Shown piece by piece: positions 24,829-35,387 of a stretch of DNA of 64,000 nucleotides. The stretch is from Agromyces italicus DSM 16388 (GTDB lineage Bacteria; Actinomycetota; Actinomycetes; Actinomycetales; Microbacteriaceae): the NCBI RefSeq assembly GCF_000421545.1, contig NZ_ATXF01000004.1, forward strand, positions 124,001-188,000. Reading direction: 5' to 3'. The stretch's first letter is position 1. Each line of letters opens with the position of its first letter. The notes beneath the pieces were generated by a model that saw only the letters and a program-made list of their open reading frames with translations, was not told the DNA's origin and did not search any database. Position numbers and translations under genes: made by a program.

Positions 24829-26197
24829 TTGCCGGCCTTTCCTTGGGGAGTTCGTAGAGGATCCGTCGCTCGCGGAGAGCGATGGCGCTGCCGAGGGTCA
24901 GCGGGCCGATGCGGCCGAGGAACATGAGCAGGACGAGCACGATCTTCGCCGCGTCGGGAAGGTCGGCGGTGATGCCGGTCGACAGTCCTACCGTGCCGAA
25001 GGCCGAGACCGCCTCGAAGAGCACCCGGTCGAGGTCCAGTCCGGTGATCATGAGCAGCACTGCGGTGCCGACGACGACCGCACCGACGGCGATGAGCACC
25101 ACCGTGATCGCCTGCCGGTGCACGGCGCGGCTCAGGCGCTTGCCGAAGATGTTCACCGAGGTCTCGCCGCGCAGCTCGGTCATCATGATGAAGAAGAGCA
25201 CGGCGAAGGTCGTGACCTTGATGCCGCCCGCGGTACCGGCAGGACCGCCGCCGATGAACATGAGGACGTCCATGCCGAGCCAGCTCGCGTCGTGCATCTG
25301 GCCGATGTCGATCGAGTTGAAGCCCGCGGTACGGGTCTGCACCGACTGGAAGAAGCCCGCGAGCACTCGCGCACCGGGGTCGAGTGCACCGAGCGTGCCC
25401 GGGTTGTCCCATTCGATCACCGTGAGGTAGACGGTGCCGCCGATGAGCAGTACCGCGGTTCCCCAGAGCACCAGCTTGGTGTTCATCGTCCAGTGCAGGG
25501 GGCGCCGGAACTCCTTGCGGAGTTGCATGATGACCGGGAAACCGAGACCGCCGAGGATGATGGCTGCAGAGATCGGGATGCAGACGAACGGGTCGGCGAC
25601 GAACCCCATGAGGTTGTCGGTGTAGAGGGCGAAGCCCGCGTTGTTGAATGAGGACACCGCGAGGAAGCCCCCGTGCCAGGCGGCCTCGCCCACGCCGTAG
25701 CCGTACCCCAGCACGAGACGCAGCCAGAGCAGCACGAACACCGCCGCCTCGATGACGAGGGTGATCTTCACGATGCCGCGTACGAGCGCGCGGACGTCGG
25801 CGAATCCGCTCGTCTTCGTCTCGGTGGCGGTCGTGATGCGGGAGCGCACGGACAGTTTGCGCGCGAGCACGAGGCCGATGAGCGAGGCGAAGATCATGAT
25901 GCCGAGACCGCCGAGCTGGATGAGCAGCATGATCACGACCTGGCCGAACGAGGTCCAGTACGTCGGGGTGTCGACGACGGTGAGGCCGGTGACGCAGACG
26001 GCGGATGTCGCCGTGAACAGCGCATCGACGAACGAGGCGCCGCCCGGGCCGACCTTGGAGATCGGCAGCATCAGCAGCGCGGTGCCGACCAGCACCGCTC
26101 CGGCGAAGCCGGCGACGACGGTCTGCGCCGGATGCAGGCTGAACGCTCTCCGGCGGGAGCCGGTTCGATCGGCCCGACCCGGGGTACGTATGGTCAC
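24821..26197 (-). CDS. TrkH/KtrB family potassium transporter
   Basis: Membrane channel subunit of a Na+- or H+-coupled K+ uptake system; 458 residues from the GTG at 26197. This start is preferred over the GTG at 26218 because TACAGT lies six bases before it, the leaderless arrangement seen for many genes here, and inside the longer version. Four M1-P-M2 repeats carry selectivity-filter glycines: VTGLTVVD, FNNAGFALY, TRTAGFNSID and STGITADL. The intramembrane Gly-rich loop GGGPAGTAGGIK in repeat 3 is typical of KtrB. It forms an operon with the RCK gene. Confidence 0.93.
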   Translation of the reverse strand: MTIRTPGRADRTGSRRRAFSLHPAQTVVAGFAGAVLVGTALLMLPISKVGPGGASFVDALFTATSAVCVTGLTVVDTPTYWTSFGQVVIMLLIQLGGLGIMIFASLIGLVLARKLSVRSRITTATETKTSGFADVRALVRGIVKITLVIEAAVFVLLWLRLVLGYGYGVGEAAWHGGFLAVSSFNNAGFALYTDNLMGFVADPFVCIPISAAIILGGLGFPVIMQLRKEFRRPLHWTMNTKLVLWGTAVLLIGGTVYLTVIEWDNPGTLGALDPGARVLAGFFQSVQTRTAGFNSIDIGQMHDASWLGMDVLMFIGGGPAGTAGGIKVTTFAVLFFIMMTELRGETSVNIFGKRLSRAVHRQAITVVLIAVGAVVVGTAVLLMITGLDLDRVLFEAVSAFGTVGLSTGITADLPDAAKIVLVLLMFLGRIGPLTLGSAIALRERRILYELPKERPAIG

Positions 26198-26203
26198 CGG
26201 CTC

Positions 26204-28602
<2,399 letters not shown>

Positions 28603-28644
28603 ACGCAGGCGTTCCACGGGCGCGGGCTCTCCGGTGCACCCCGA

Positions 28645-28650
28645 TAGAAT
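28645..28650 (+). promoter_or_regulatory. -10 box for gatCAB
   Basis: TAGAAT within CCGATAGAAT, 34 bases upstream of gatC; no convincing -35 was found. Confidence 0.45.
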
Positions 28651-28683
28651 CGTTGGATTCCCACCACGAGACGACGGAGCAGC

Positions 28684-28983
28684 ATGTCCGAAATCAGTGC
28701 GGAGCAGGTCGCGCATCTCGCGAACCTCGCACGTATCGCGCTCACCGACGAAGAGATCGGGCATTTGACGACCGAACTCGCCCAGATCATGCACGCGGTC
28801 GAGAAGGTGAGCGAGGTGGCCACGCCCGACGTGCCGCCGACGAGCCACCCGATCCCGATGCAGAACGTGTACCGCGACGACGTCGTCGGCAACACGCTGA
28901 CCGCCGAGGAGGCGCTCTCGGGCGCCCCCGAGTCCGACGGTTCGCGCTTCGTGGTCACCGCGATCCTGGGAGAAGAACAGTGA
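28684..28983 (+). CDS. gatC: Aspartyl/glutamyl-tRNA amidotransferase subunit C
   Basis: Small 99-residue subunit that wraps around and stabilises GatA-GatB in the complex converting Glu-tRNA(Gln) and Asp-tRNA(Asn) to Gln-tRNA and Asn-tRNA. Family features: [17 protein letters not shown] near the N-terminus and [18 protein letters not shown] in the middle. GACGGAGC precedes the ATG. The stop overlaps gatA by four bases. Confidence 0.97.
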   Translation: MSEISAEQVAHLANLARIALTDEEIGHLTTELAQIMHAVEKVSEVATPDVPPTSHPIPMQNVYRDDVVGNTLTAEEALSGAPESDGSRFVVTAILGEEQ

Positions 28984-30515
28984 GCGACGAGCTGATCCGC
29001 CTGTCCGCCGCCGAGCTCGGTGAGAAGCTCGCCGCCGGCGACGTCTCCTCGGTCGAGGCGACGCGCGCACACCTCGACCGCATCGCCGCGGTCGACGGCG
29101 CGGTGCACGCCTTCCTCCACGTCGAAGGAGAGCGCGCCCTCGAGACCGCCGCCGACCTCGACCGCCGCCGTGCCGCGGGCGAGGCCCTCGGCCCGCTCGC
29201 CGGCGTGCCGATCGCCATCAAAGACGTGCTCGTCACGAAGGGCATGCCCTCCACCTCGGGCTCGCGCATCCTCGAGGGGTGGATCCCGCCCTACGACGCC
29301 ACCCCGGTCACGAAGGTCCGCGAGGCTGGGCTCATCCCGCTCGGCAAGACCAACATGGACGAGTTCGCGATGGGCTCCTCGACGGAGCACTCGGCCTACG
29401 GGCCCACCCACAACCCGTGGGATCTCGATCGCATCCCGGGCGGCTCCGGCGGCGGTTCGGCCGCGTCGGTCGCCGCGTTCGAGGCGCCGCTCGCGCTCGG
29501 CAGCGACACCGGCGGCTCGATCCGCCAGCCCGCGCACGTCACCGGCACCGTCGGCGTGAAGCCGACCTATGGCGCGGTCAGCCGCTACGGTTCGATCGCC
29601 CTGGCCTCGAGCCTCGACCAGATCGGCCCGGTCACCCGCACGGTGCTCGACGCGGCGTTGCTGCACGACGTCATCGCCGGGCACGACCCGCTCGACTCGA
29701 CCTCGCTGCCGATGGCCTGGCCGTCGATGGCCGATGCCGTCAGGCGGGCGGATGTCTCGGGCCTCCGTATCGGCGTCATCAAGGAGCTCGACGGCGCGGG
29801 CTTCCAGCCCGGCGTCCGCCAGCGCTTCCACGAGGCGCTCGAGCTTCTCGAGCGGGGCGGCGCCGAGATCGTCGAGGTCAGCGCCCCCCACTTCGAGTAC
29901 TCGATCGCCGCCTATTACCTGATCCTCCCGGCCGAGGCCTCGTCGAACCTCGCGAAGTTCGACTCGGTGCGGTTCGGCCTGCGGGTCACGCCCGACGGCG
30001 CCGGCACGGTCGAGCAAGTCATGTCCGCGACCCGCGAGGCGGGCTTCGGCCCCGAGGTGAAGCGCCGCATCATCCTCGGCACCTACGCGCTCTCCGCCGG
30101 CTACTACGACGCCTACTACGGCAGCGCCCAGAAGGTGCGCACGCTCGTGCAGCGCGACTTCGACGCCGCGTTCGCGAAGGTTGACGTGCTCGCCTCGCCG
30201 ACCGCGCCGACCACGGCGTTCAAGTTCGGCGAGAAGCTCGCCGATCCGGTCTCGATGTACCTCAACGACATCGCGACGATCCCGGCCAACCTTGCCGGGG
30301 TGCCCGGCATCTCGGTGCCGACCGGTCTCGCCCCCGAAGACGGCCTGCCCGTCGGCATCCAGTTCCTCGCGCCGGCGCGCGAGGACGCCCGCCTCTACAA
30401 CGTCGGCGGCGCGCTCGAGCAGTTGCTCGTCGCCGAGTGGGGCGGCCCGCTGCTGGGTCGGGCCCCCGACCTGACCGCACACGAGCTCTCCGCGACCGAG
30501 GAAGGCGCACTCTGA
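28980..30515 (+). CDS. gatA: Aspartyl/glutamyl-tRNA amidotransferase subunit A
   Basis: Amidase subunit, 511 residues, which releases ammonia from glutamine for GatB. The amidase-signature triad is visible: Lys in [11 protein letters not shown], cis-Ser in [11 protein letters not shown] and the nucleophile Ser in [11 protein letters not shown]. The GTG at 28980 overlaps the gatC stop (GTGA) and gives [17 protein letters not shown]. The stop shares one base with the gatB start. Complete and typical in length. Confidence 0.98.
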   Translation: MSDELIRLSAAELGEKLAAGDVSSVEATRAHLDRIAAVDGAVHAFLHVEGERALETAADLDRRRAAGEALGPLAGVPIAIKDVLVTKGMPSTSGSRILEGWIPPYDATPVTKVREAGLIPLGKTNMDEFAMGSSTEHSAYGPTHNPWDLDRIPGGSGGGSAASVAAFEAPLALGSDTGGSIRQPAHVTGTVGVKPTYGAVSRYGSIALASSLDQIGPVTRTVLDAALLHDVIAGHDPLDSTSLPMAWPSMADAVRRADVSGLRIGVIKELDGAGFQPGVRQRFHEALELLERGGAEIVEVSAPHFEYSIAAYYLILPAEASSNLAKFDSVRFGLRVTPDGAGTVEQVMSATREAGFGPEVKRRIILGTYALSAGYYDAYYGSAQKVRTLVQRDFDAAFAKVDVLASPTAPTTAFKFGEKLADPVSMYLNDIATIPANLAGVPGISVPTGLAPEDGLPVGIQFLAPAREDARLYNVGGALEQLLVAEWGGPLLGRAPDLTAHELSATEEGAL

Positions 30516-32035
30516 TGGCCCGCGCTGAACTGATGGACTTCGACCAGGCACTCGAGCTCTTCGAACCGGTGATCGGCCTCGAGGTGCACGTCGAGCTGAA
30601 CACCACGACGAAGATGTTCTCGTCGGCGCCGAACCCGGCGAACTCCGAGTTCCACGGTGCCGAGCCGAACACGCTCGTCTCGCCGGTGTGTCTGGGCCTG
30701 CCGGGGTCGCTGCCGGTCGTGAACGGCGACGCCGTGCGCAAGTCGATCTCGCTGGGTCTCGCGCTCGGCTGCTCGATCGCCCCGTCGAGCCGCTTCGCGC
30801 GCAAGAACTACTTCTACCCCGATCTGGCGAAGAACTACCAGATTTCGCAGTACGACGAGCCGATCGCCTTCGACGGCGAGCTCGAGGTCGAGATCGAGGG
30901 CGGCAAGACGTTCATGATCCCGATCGAGCGCGCCCACATGGAGGAGGACGCCGGCAAGCTGACCCACGTCGGCGGTGCGACGGGCCGCATCCAGGGCGCC
31001 GAGTACTCGCTCGTCGACTACAACCGTGCGGGCGTGCCGCTCGTCGAGATCGTCACGCGACCGATCTTCGGTGCCGAGGCGGATGCCCCGGCGCTCGCGA
31101 AGGCGTACGTCGCGACGATCCGCGACATCGCCCTCGCGCTCGGCATCTCCGAGGCGCGCATGGAGCGCGGCAACCTGCGCTGCGATGCGAACGTCTCGCT
31201 GCGCCCGCGCGGCCACGAGAAGCTCGGCACCCGCACCGAGACGAAGAACGTGAACTCGTTCCGTTCGATCGAGCGCGCGGTGCGCTACGAGATCCAGCGG
31301 CAGGCGGCGATCCTCGCCAACGGCGGCACGATCACGCAGGAGACGCGGCACTGGCACGAGGACACGGGCGCGACGAGCGCCGGTCGTCCGAAGTCCGACG
31401 CCGACGACTACCGCTACTTCCCCGAGCCCGACCTCGTGCCCGTCGTGCCGTCGGCCGAGCTCATCGACGAGCTGCGCGCGGCGCTGCCCGAGCCGCCGGC
31501 TGCACGTCGGCGTCGGCTGAAGGGCGAGTGGGGCTTCACCGACCTCGAGTTCCAGGATGTCGCGAACAGCGGACTCTTGAACGAGGTCGCCGAGACCGTC
31601 GCCGCCGGAGCCTCTCCGGCCTCGGCCCGCAAGTGGTGGACGGGTGAGCTCACCCGTCTTGCGAACGCCTCGGAGCGCGACGTCGCCGAGCTCGCCACGC
31701 CGGCGCAGGTCGCCGAGCTCGCGGCACTCGTCGATGCAGGCACGCTCACCGATCGCCTCGCCCGTCAGGTGCTCGAGGGCGTCGTCGCCGGCGAGGGTTC
31801 GCCGCAGGAGATCGTCGACGCCCGCGGTCTCGCCGTCGTCTCCGACGACGGGGCGCTCATCGCGGCGATCGACCAGGCGCTCGCCTCGCAGCCCGACGTG
31901 CTCGCGAAGATCCGCGACGGCAAGGTCCAGGCCGCCGGCGCGGTCATCGGCGCCGTCATGAAGGCGATGCAGGGCAAGGCCGATGCGGCGCGCGTGCGCG
32001 AGCTCGTCCTCGAGCGCGCGGCCGCGGTGCAGTAG
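30515..32035 (+). CDS. gatB: Aspartyl/glutamyl-tRNA amidotransferase subunit B
   Basis: tRNA-binding kinase-amidotransferase subunit, 506 residues. The ATG at 30515 ([11 protein letters not shown]) shares a base with the gatA stop. [20 protein letters not shown] is the family start of the catalytic cradle; [32 protein letters not shown] and [17 protein letters not shown] are hallmarks. The YqeY-like tail domain is at the C-terminus. It ends the gatCAB operon before a strong hairpin. Confidence 0.98.
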   Translation: MARAELMDFDQALELFEPVIGLEVHVELNTTTKMFSSAPNPANSEFHGAEPNTLVSPVCLGLPGSLPVVNGDAVRKSISLGLALGCSIAPSSRFARKNYFYPDLAKNYQISQYDEPIAFDGELEVEIEGGKTFMIPIERAHMEEDAGKLTHVGGATGRIQGAEYSLVDYNRAGVPLVEIVTRPIFGAEADAPALAKAYVATIRDIALALGISEARMERGNLRCDANVSLRPRGHEKLGTRTETKNVNSFRSIERAVRYEIQRQAAILANGGTITQETRHWHEDTGATSAGRPKSDADDYRYFPEPDLVPVVPSAELIDELRAALPEPPAARRRRLKGEWGFTDLEFQDVANSGLLNEVAETVAAGASPASARKWWTGELTRLANASERDVAELATPAQVAELAALVDAGTLTDRLARQVLEGVVAGEGSPQEIVDARGLAVVSDDGALIAAIDQALASQPDVLAKIRDGKVQAAGAVIGAVMKAMQGKADAARVRELVLERAAAVQ

Positions 32036-32056
32036 CGCTTCAGCCCTCGGCGAGTC

Positions 32057-32093
32057 GAGAGCCGGGCGCGTCCTTCGGGTCGGCCCGGCTCTC
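32057..32093 (+). terminator. Terminator hairpin after gatCAB
   Basis: Perfect 11-base arms GAGAGCCGGGC (32057-32067) and GCCCGGCTCTC (32083-32093), 21 bases after the gatB stop, with TTTCC a few bases later. Confidence 0.65.
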
Positions 32094-32153
32094 AGCCGTT
32101 TCCGGGGGAGTGTCGAGAGAATCGAATTCCCCTTCACGATCAGCGAGGACACC

Positions 32154-32777
32154 ATGGGATTCTTCGATCGACTCTTCGGCTCACCCGAGCAGCCCGCACC
32201 GCGGCAGTCACCGCCGGTCAGGCGGCTCAGCGATGACGAGCTCGCGCTCGAGCGCTACCGTTACCTGCTTCGCACCGCACCGCCCGAGTCGATCGAGCAG
32301 GTGCACGCCGAGGCCTTCGCGAAGCTGACGCCCGAGCAGCGGGCGGCCGTGTACCGTTCTCTCGCCGACGAGGCGCCCGCAGGGGAGCGGATCGTCTCCG
32401 ACGAGCCGTCGGCCCTCGCGCGAGCGGCCACGCGCGCCGAGCTTCGCGCACCCGGCAACATGGAGCGGGCGTTCCGCGGGGCGGATGCCACCGGCGCACG
32501 CGCCGGCCAGGCCGGCCCGTCCTTCGGCCAGATGTTCGGCGGTTCGCTGCTCGGCTCGATCGCGGGCGTCGTCGTCGGCTCGGCGATCGCGCAGGCGCTG
32601 CTGCCCGACGCCTCGGCGTTCGAGGCCGGCGGCGCCGACCAGGGCGCCGACGGCGCGACCGACGCGGGCGCGGGCGAAGCCTCGGCCGACGTGGGTTCCG
32701 ATTCCGGTGGCGACTTCGGCGGGTTCGGCGACTTCGGTGGGGGCGATTTCGGCGGCGGCGGCGACTTCGGGTTCTAG
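32154..32777 (+). CDS. Protein of unknown function with Gly/Asp/Phe tail
   Basis: A 207-residue protein, not assigned to a family. Residues 1-110 are hydrophilic and helical (ELALERYRYLLRTAPPESIEQVHAEAF), starting MGFFDRLFG. A glycine-rich hydrophobic segment follows (about 122-146, MFGGSLLGSIAGVVVGSAIAQALL), perhaps membrane-associated. The tail is low complexity: repeats of GGDFGGFGDFGG. The ATG at 32154 is chosen for its GCGAGGACACC leader. The Gly/Phe tail resembles other TIM44-like or 'DUF' surface tails but nothing firm can be said. It stands alone between gatB and dinB. Confidence 0.65.
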   Translation: MGFFDRLFGSPEQPAPRQSPPVRRLSDDELALERYRYLLRTAPPESIEQVHAEAFAKLTPEQRAAVYRSLADEAPAGERIVSDEPSALARAATRAELRAPGNMERAFRGADATGARAGQAGPSFGQMFGGSLLGSIAGVVVGSAIAQALLPDASAFEAGGADQGADGATDAGAGEASADVGSDSGGDFGGFGDFGGGDFGGGGDFGF

Positions 32778-32858
32778 CCGCGTCGCCGTGGCGGCCGTTC
32801 CCCCGGCGCCATGGCTTCGCGCAGACGGCGCCGCGGGAGCGGTGTCGGTGGGCGCGGT

Positions 32859-32864
32859 TAGGGT
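32859..32864 (+). promoter_or_regulatory. -10 box for leaderless dinB
   Basis: TAGGGT, six bases, then the ATG of dinB at 32871. No SOS (LexA) box of the actinobacterial GAAC-N4-GTTC kind is visible next to it. Confidence 0.55.
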
Positions 32865-32870
32865 CGGAGC

Positions 32871-34220
32871 ATGAGCAAGCAGGACGGCTCGTCGAGGCAG
32901 GTGACGACGGGCCCCGTCGACGATTCGGCGACCCCGATCCTGCACGTCGACATGGACGCCTTCTTCGTCTCGGTCGAACTGCTTTCGCGACCCGAACTGC
33001 GCGGCAGGCCCGTGCTCGTCGGCGGCACGGCGGGGCGAGGCGTCGTGTCGGCCGCGAGCTACGAGGCCCGCCGCTACGGCGTGAACTCGGCGATGCCGAT
33101 GTCGATCGCGCTGCAGCGCTGCCCGAACGCGGTCGTGCTCCGCGGCGACTACGCGAGCTACTCGCGCTACTCGAAGGAGGTCATGGGCATCTTCGAGTCG
33201 ATCACACCGCTGGTCGAGCCGCTGTCGATCGATGAGGCGTTCCTCGACGTCTCGGGTGCGCGCCGCCTGCACGGCAGCCCCGCCGAGATCGCGTGGACGA
33301 TCCGTCAGCGCGTGCAGCGCGAGACGGGCCTCACCTGTTCTATCGGGGTGGCCGCGTCGAAATACGTCGCGAAAGTCGCCTCGAGCCGGGCCAAGCCCGA
33401 CGGCATGCTCGTGGTCCCGGCGTCCGAGACCGTGTCGTTCCTGCATCCTCTTCCTGTCTCGGCGTTGTGGGGGGTCGGTCGGGTGACCGAGGAGTCGCTG
33501 ACACGACTCGGCCTGCGCACGGTCGGCGACGTCGCGGCGATGCCCGCTGACGCGCTCGAACGGGCGATCGGCCCGTCGCTCGCGTCGCGTCTGATGCGGC
33601 TCGCGAACGGCATCGACCCGCGCGATGTCGAGAAGGCTCGGGCCGAGAAGAGCATCGGGCACGAGGTCACCTTCGGGCACGATCTCACCGATCCCGAGCA
33701 GATCCGTCGCGAGCTGCTCCGGTTGTCCGACGACGTCGCCGTGCGGCTGCGGCGTGCCGGCCTCGTCGGCCGAACGGTCGTCTTGAAGCTCCGGTACGGC
33801 GACTTCCGCACGGTCACGCGTTCGCGTACTCTCGGCGAACCGACCGACGTCGCACGACGCATCTACGACGAGGCGCAGTCGGCGCTCCCCGAACTGCTCG
33901 GTGACGGCGCGCGAATCCGTTTGATCGGGGTGCGCGCCGAGCATCTGCGCCCGTCGGGCGGGGGTGCCATGCTCTGGGATCCCGACGAGGAGTGGCGCGA
34001 GGCCGAACGCGCGATCGACGAGGTCACCGCTCGATTCGGGCGCGGGGCGGTCAGGCCCGCGGCGCTCGTTCGAACCGGGGAGGCGGCGGCGCGGGTCGAG
34101 TCGATGCGTCGCAAGCCCATGGATGCGGAGGGCCGGGCCCGGCTCGCCGCCGAGCAGGCAGCGCAGGCAGCGCAGGCCGAAGGGCGCGCAGGGGTGGATC
34201 GAACCCAGTTCGGCGGGTAG
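32871..34220 (+). CDS. dinB: DNA polymerase IV (Y family)
   Basis: Translesion DNA polymerase, 449 residues. The palm has metal ligands in LHVDMDAFFVSVE and LSIDEAFLDVSG; the steric-gate region is in the first of these (FF). SIGVAASKYVAKVASSRAKPDG is the conserved fingers/palm segment. Thumb HhH and little-finger domains follow (GHEVTFGHDLTD and LKLRYGDFRTVTRS). A 50-residue Ala/Gln/Arg-rich C-terminal tail lacks an obvious QxxLF beta-clamp motif; the final TQFGG is not a match. Its TAG stop is the beginning of the next gene's -10 box. Confidence 0.95.
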   Translation: MSKQDGSSRQVTTGPVDDSATPILHVDMDAFFVSVELLSRPELRGRPVLVGGTAGRGVVSAASYEARRYGVNSAMPMSIALQRCPNAVVLRGDYASYSRYSKEVMGIFESITPLVEPLSIDEAFLDVSGARRLHGSPAEIAWTIRQRVQRETGLTCSIGVAASKYVAKVASSRAKPDGMLVVPASETVSFLHPLPVSALWGVGRVTEESLTRLGLRTVGDVAAMPADALERAIGPSLASRLMRLANGIDPRDVEKARAEKSIGHEVTFGHDLTDPEQIRRELLRLSDDVAVRLRRAGLVGRTVVLKLRYGDFRTVTRSRTLGEPTDVARRIYDEAQSALPELLGDGARIRLIGVRAEHLRPSGGGAMLWDPDEEWREAERAIDEVTARFGRGAVRPAALVRTGEAAARVESMRRKPMDAEGRARLAAEQAAQAAQAEGRAGVDRTQFGG

Positions 34221-34223
34221 CGT
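34218..34223 (+). promoter_or_regulatory. -10 box overlapping the dinB stop codon
   Basis: TAGCGT starts with the dinB TAG stop and is followed by six bases and the ATG at 34230. Confidence 0.55.
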
Positions 34224-34229
34224 GGCGAC

Positions 34230-34565
34230 ATGGCTGATCTCGTACTCGAACTGGCAGAGACCGTCGCCGGCGTCGGCGTGAAGACCTCATACGGCGAACC
34301 GATCGACCTCGACGGCACCAAGGTCGTTCCGGTGGCCCTCGGTTACTACGGCTTCGGCGCCGGCAGCGGCAGCGACGAGAGCGGCGACCAGGCCGGTGGC
34401 GGCGGGGGCGGTGGGCTGTCCATTCCCCTCGGCGCATACGTCGGTCGTTCCGGGGGCGAGGTGCGTTTCGAGCCGAATCTGATCGGTCTCATCCTGGTCG
34501 CCACGCCGCTCGTCTGGGTGACCGGCAAGGCGCTGCGCTGGGTCATCCGAGCGCTCAAGCACTGA
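34230..34565 (+). CDS. GerW/YtfJ-like protein
   Basis: A 111-residue protein of the GerW (YtfJ) family. TVAGVGVKTSYGEPIDLDGTKVVPVALGYYGFGAGSG, read in parts, matches the family core, with the usual Gly-rich stretch (GDQAGGGGGGG) and IPLGAYV. In Bacillus, YtfJ is a spore germination protein, but homologues are widespread in non-sporulating actinobacteria with unknown function. The C-terminal hydrophobic segment (LIGLILVATPLVWVTGKAL) could be membrane-associated. The gene appears leaderless and ends one base before a hairpin. Confidence 0.85.
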   Translation: MADLVLELAETVAGVGVKTSYGEPIDLDGTKVVPVALGYYGFGAGSGSDESGDQAGGGGGGGLSIPLGAYVGRSGGEVRFEPNLIGLILVATPLVWVTGKALRWVIRALKH

Positions 34566-34593
34566 GCCGGGGCGACGCGGTCGCCGCCCCGGC
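34566..34593 (+). terminator. GC-rich hairpin after the GerW-like gene
   Basis: GCCGGGGC (34566-34573) pairs with GCCCCGGC (34586-34593), with an inner GCGAC/GTCGC pair. It starts immediately after the stop codon and ends just before the next -10 box; no U-tract. Confidence 0.4.
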
Positions 34594-34594
34594 G

Positions 34595-34600
34595 TATACT
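34595..34600 (+). promoter_or_regulatory. -10 box of the thiamine-transporter operon
   Basis: TATACT, nine bases before the riboswitch begins; the best -10 match in the window. Confidence 0.6.
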
Positions 34601-34608
34601 CGTCCTCG

Positions 34609-34697
34609 AACACGGGAGTCCGGTGAGCCGGGCTGAGAGGAAGGTTCTCAACCTTCGACCGTCGAACCTGATCTGGGTCATGCCAGCGCAGGGAGGG
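34609..34697 (+). promoter_or_regulatory. TPP riboswitch (THI element)
   Basis: The conserved thi-box parts are present in order: ACGGGAGTCC at the 5' end, GCTGAGAGG (34632-34640) and GAACCTGATCTGGGTCATGC with CAGCGCAGGGAG (34664-34695). It binds thiamine pyrophosphate and lowers expression of the operon downstream, here an ECF transporter, which in turn supports thiamine or a thiamine precursor as the substrate. Confidence 0.95.
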
Positions 34698-34715
34698 CAA
34701 TCGATCTCAATATCC

Positions 34716-34746
34716 CGTGCCTCTTTCCACGAACCGAAAGGGCACG
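34716..34746 (+). promoter_or_regulatory. Riboswitch expression platform: SD-sequestering hairpin
   Basis: CGTGCC-(T)-CTTTC (34716-34727) pairs fully with GAAAGGGCACG (34736-34746) apart from one bulged T. The right arm contains the GAAAGGGC ribosome-binding site of the GTG start at 34750, so the folded hairpin would block translation. Confidence 0.65.
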
Positions 34747-34749
34747 ACA

Positions 34750-35385
34750 GTGCACACCACTTCCCCCACCACCCCGTCGGCACGCGAGGTCGCACCGAAG
34801 CGCACCTTCCGCTGGCGCGTCGTCGACATCGTCGTGGCGGCCGTCATCGCCGTCGCGACGGGCCTCCTGTTCCTGTTCTGGAACAACATCGGCTATGCCT
34901 GGTTCGTCGCGGCTGACGCCGTGACCCCGGGCCTCGGCGGCATCGCCGTCGGCATCTGGCTGATCGGCGGCGTGCTCGGCGGCCTCATCATCCGCAAGCC
35001 CGGGGCGGCGCTCTTCGTCGAACTCGTCGCCGCGATCGTCTCGGCGCTCATCGGCAACCAGTGGGGCATCGAGACGATCTACTCGGGCCTCGCGCAGGGC
35101 ATCGGCGCCGAACTCGTCTTCGCGTTGTTCCTCTACCGTCGATTCGGGCTGACGCAGGCCATCCTCGCCGGCGCGGCAGCCGGCGCCGCCGCCTGGACGC
35201 TCGAGCTCTTCGTCTCAGGAAACCTGCAGAAGTCGGCCGAGTTCCTCGCACTCTACTTCGGCACCGTCGTCGTGTCGGGGGCGGTGCTCGCCGGCCTCGT
35301 CGGCTGGTTGCTCGTGCGCGCCCTCGCCGCGACCGGGGCGCTCAGCCGCTTCGCCGCGGGCCAGGACGTCACCCAGCGGGTGTGA
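34750..35385 (+). CDS. ykoE: ECF transporter S component, YkoE family
   Basis: Substrate-binding membrane subunit of a thiamine or HMP ECF importer; 211 residues with about five or six transmembrane helices. WRVVDIVVAAVIAVATG and FLFWNNIGYAW at the N-terminus and KPGAALFVELVAAIVSALIGNQWG are YkoE signatures. The GTG at 34750 follows GAAAGGGC; the GTG at 34717 would lie inside the regulatory hairpin. It is first in the operon under a TPP riboswitch, consistent with YkoE's known role. Confidence 0.92.
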   Translation: MHTTSPTTPSAREVAPKRTFRWRVVDIVVAAVIAVATGLLFLFWNNIGYAWFVAADAVTPGLGGIAVGIWLIGGVLGGLIIRKPGAALFVELVAAIVSALIGNQWGIETIYSGLAQGIGAELVFALFLYRRFGLTQAILAGAAAGAAAWTLELFVSGNLQKSAEFLALYFGTVVVSGAVLAGLVGWLLVRALAATGALSRFAAGQDVTQRV

Positions 35386-35387
35386 GG

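Noticed and set aside
34717-34749. GTG at 34717 as the ykoE start
   Set aside because: It would lie inside the regulatory hairpin and has no Shine-Dalgarno; GTG 34750 fits the GAAAGGGC site.
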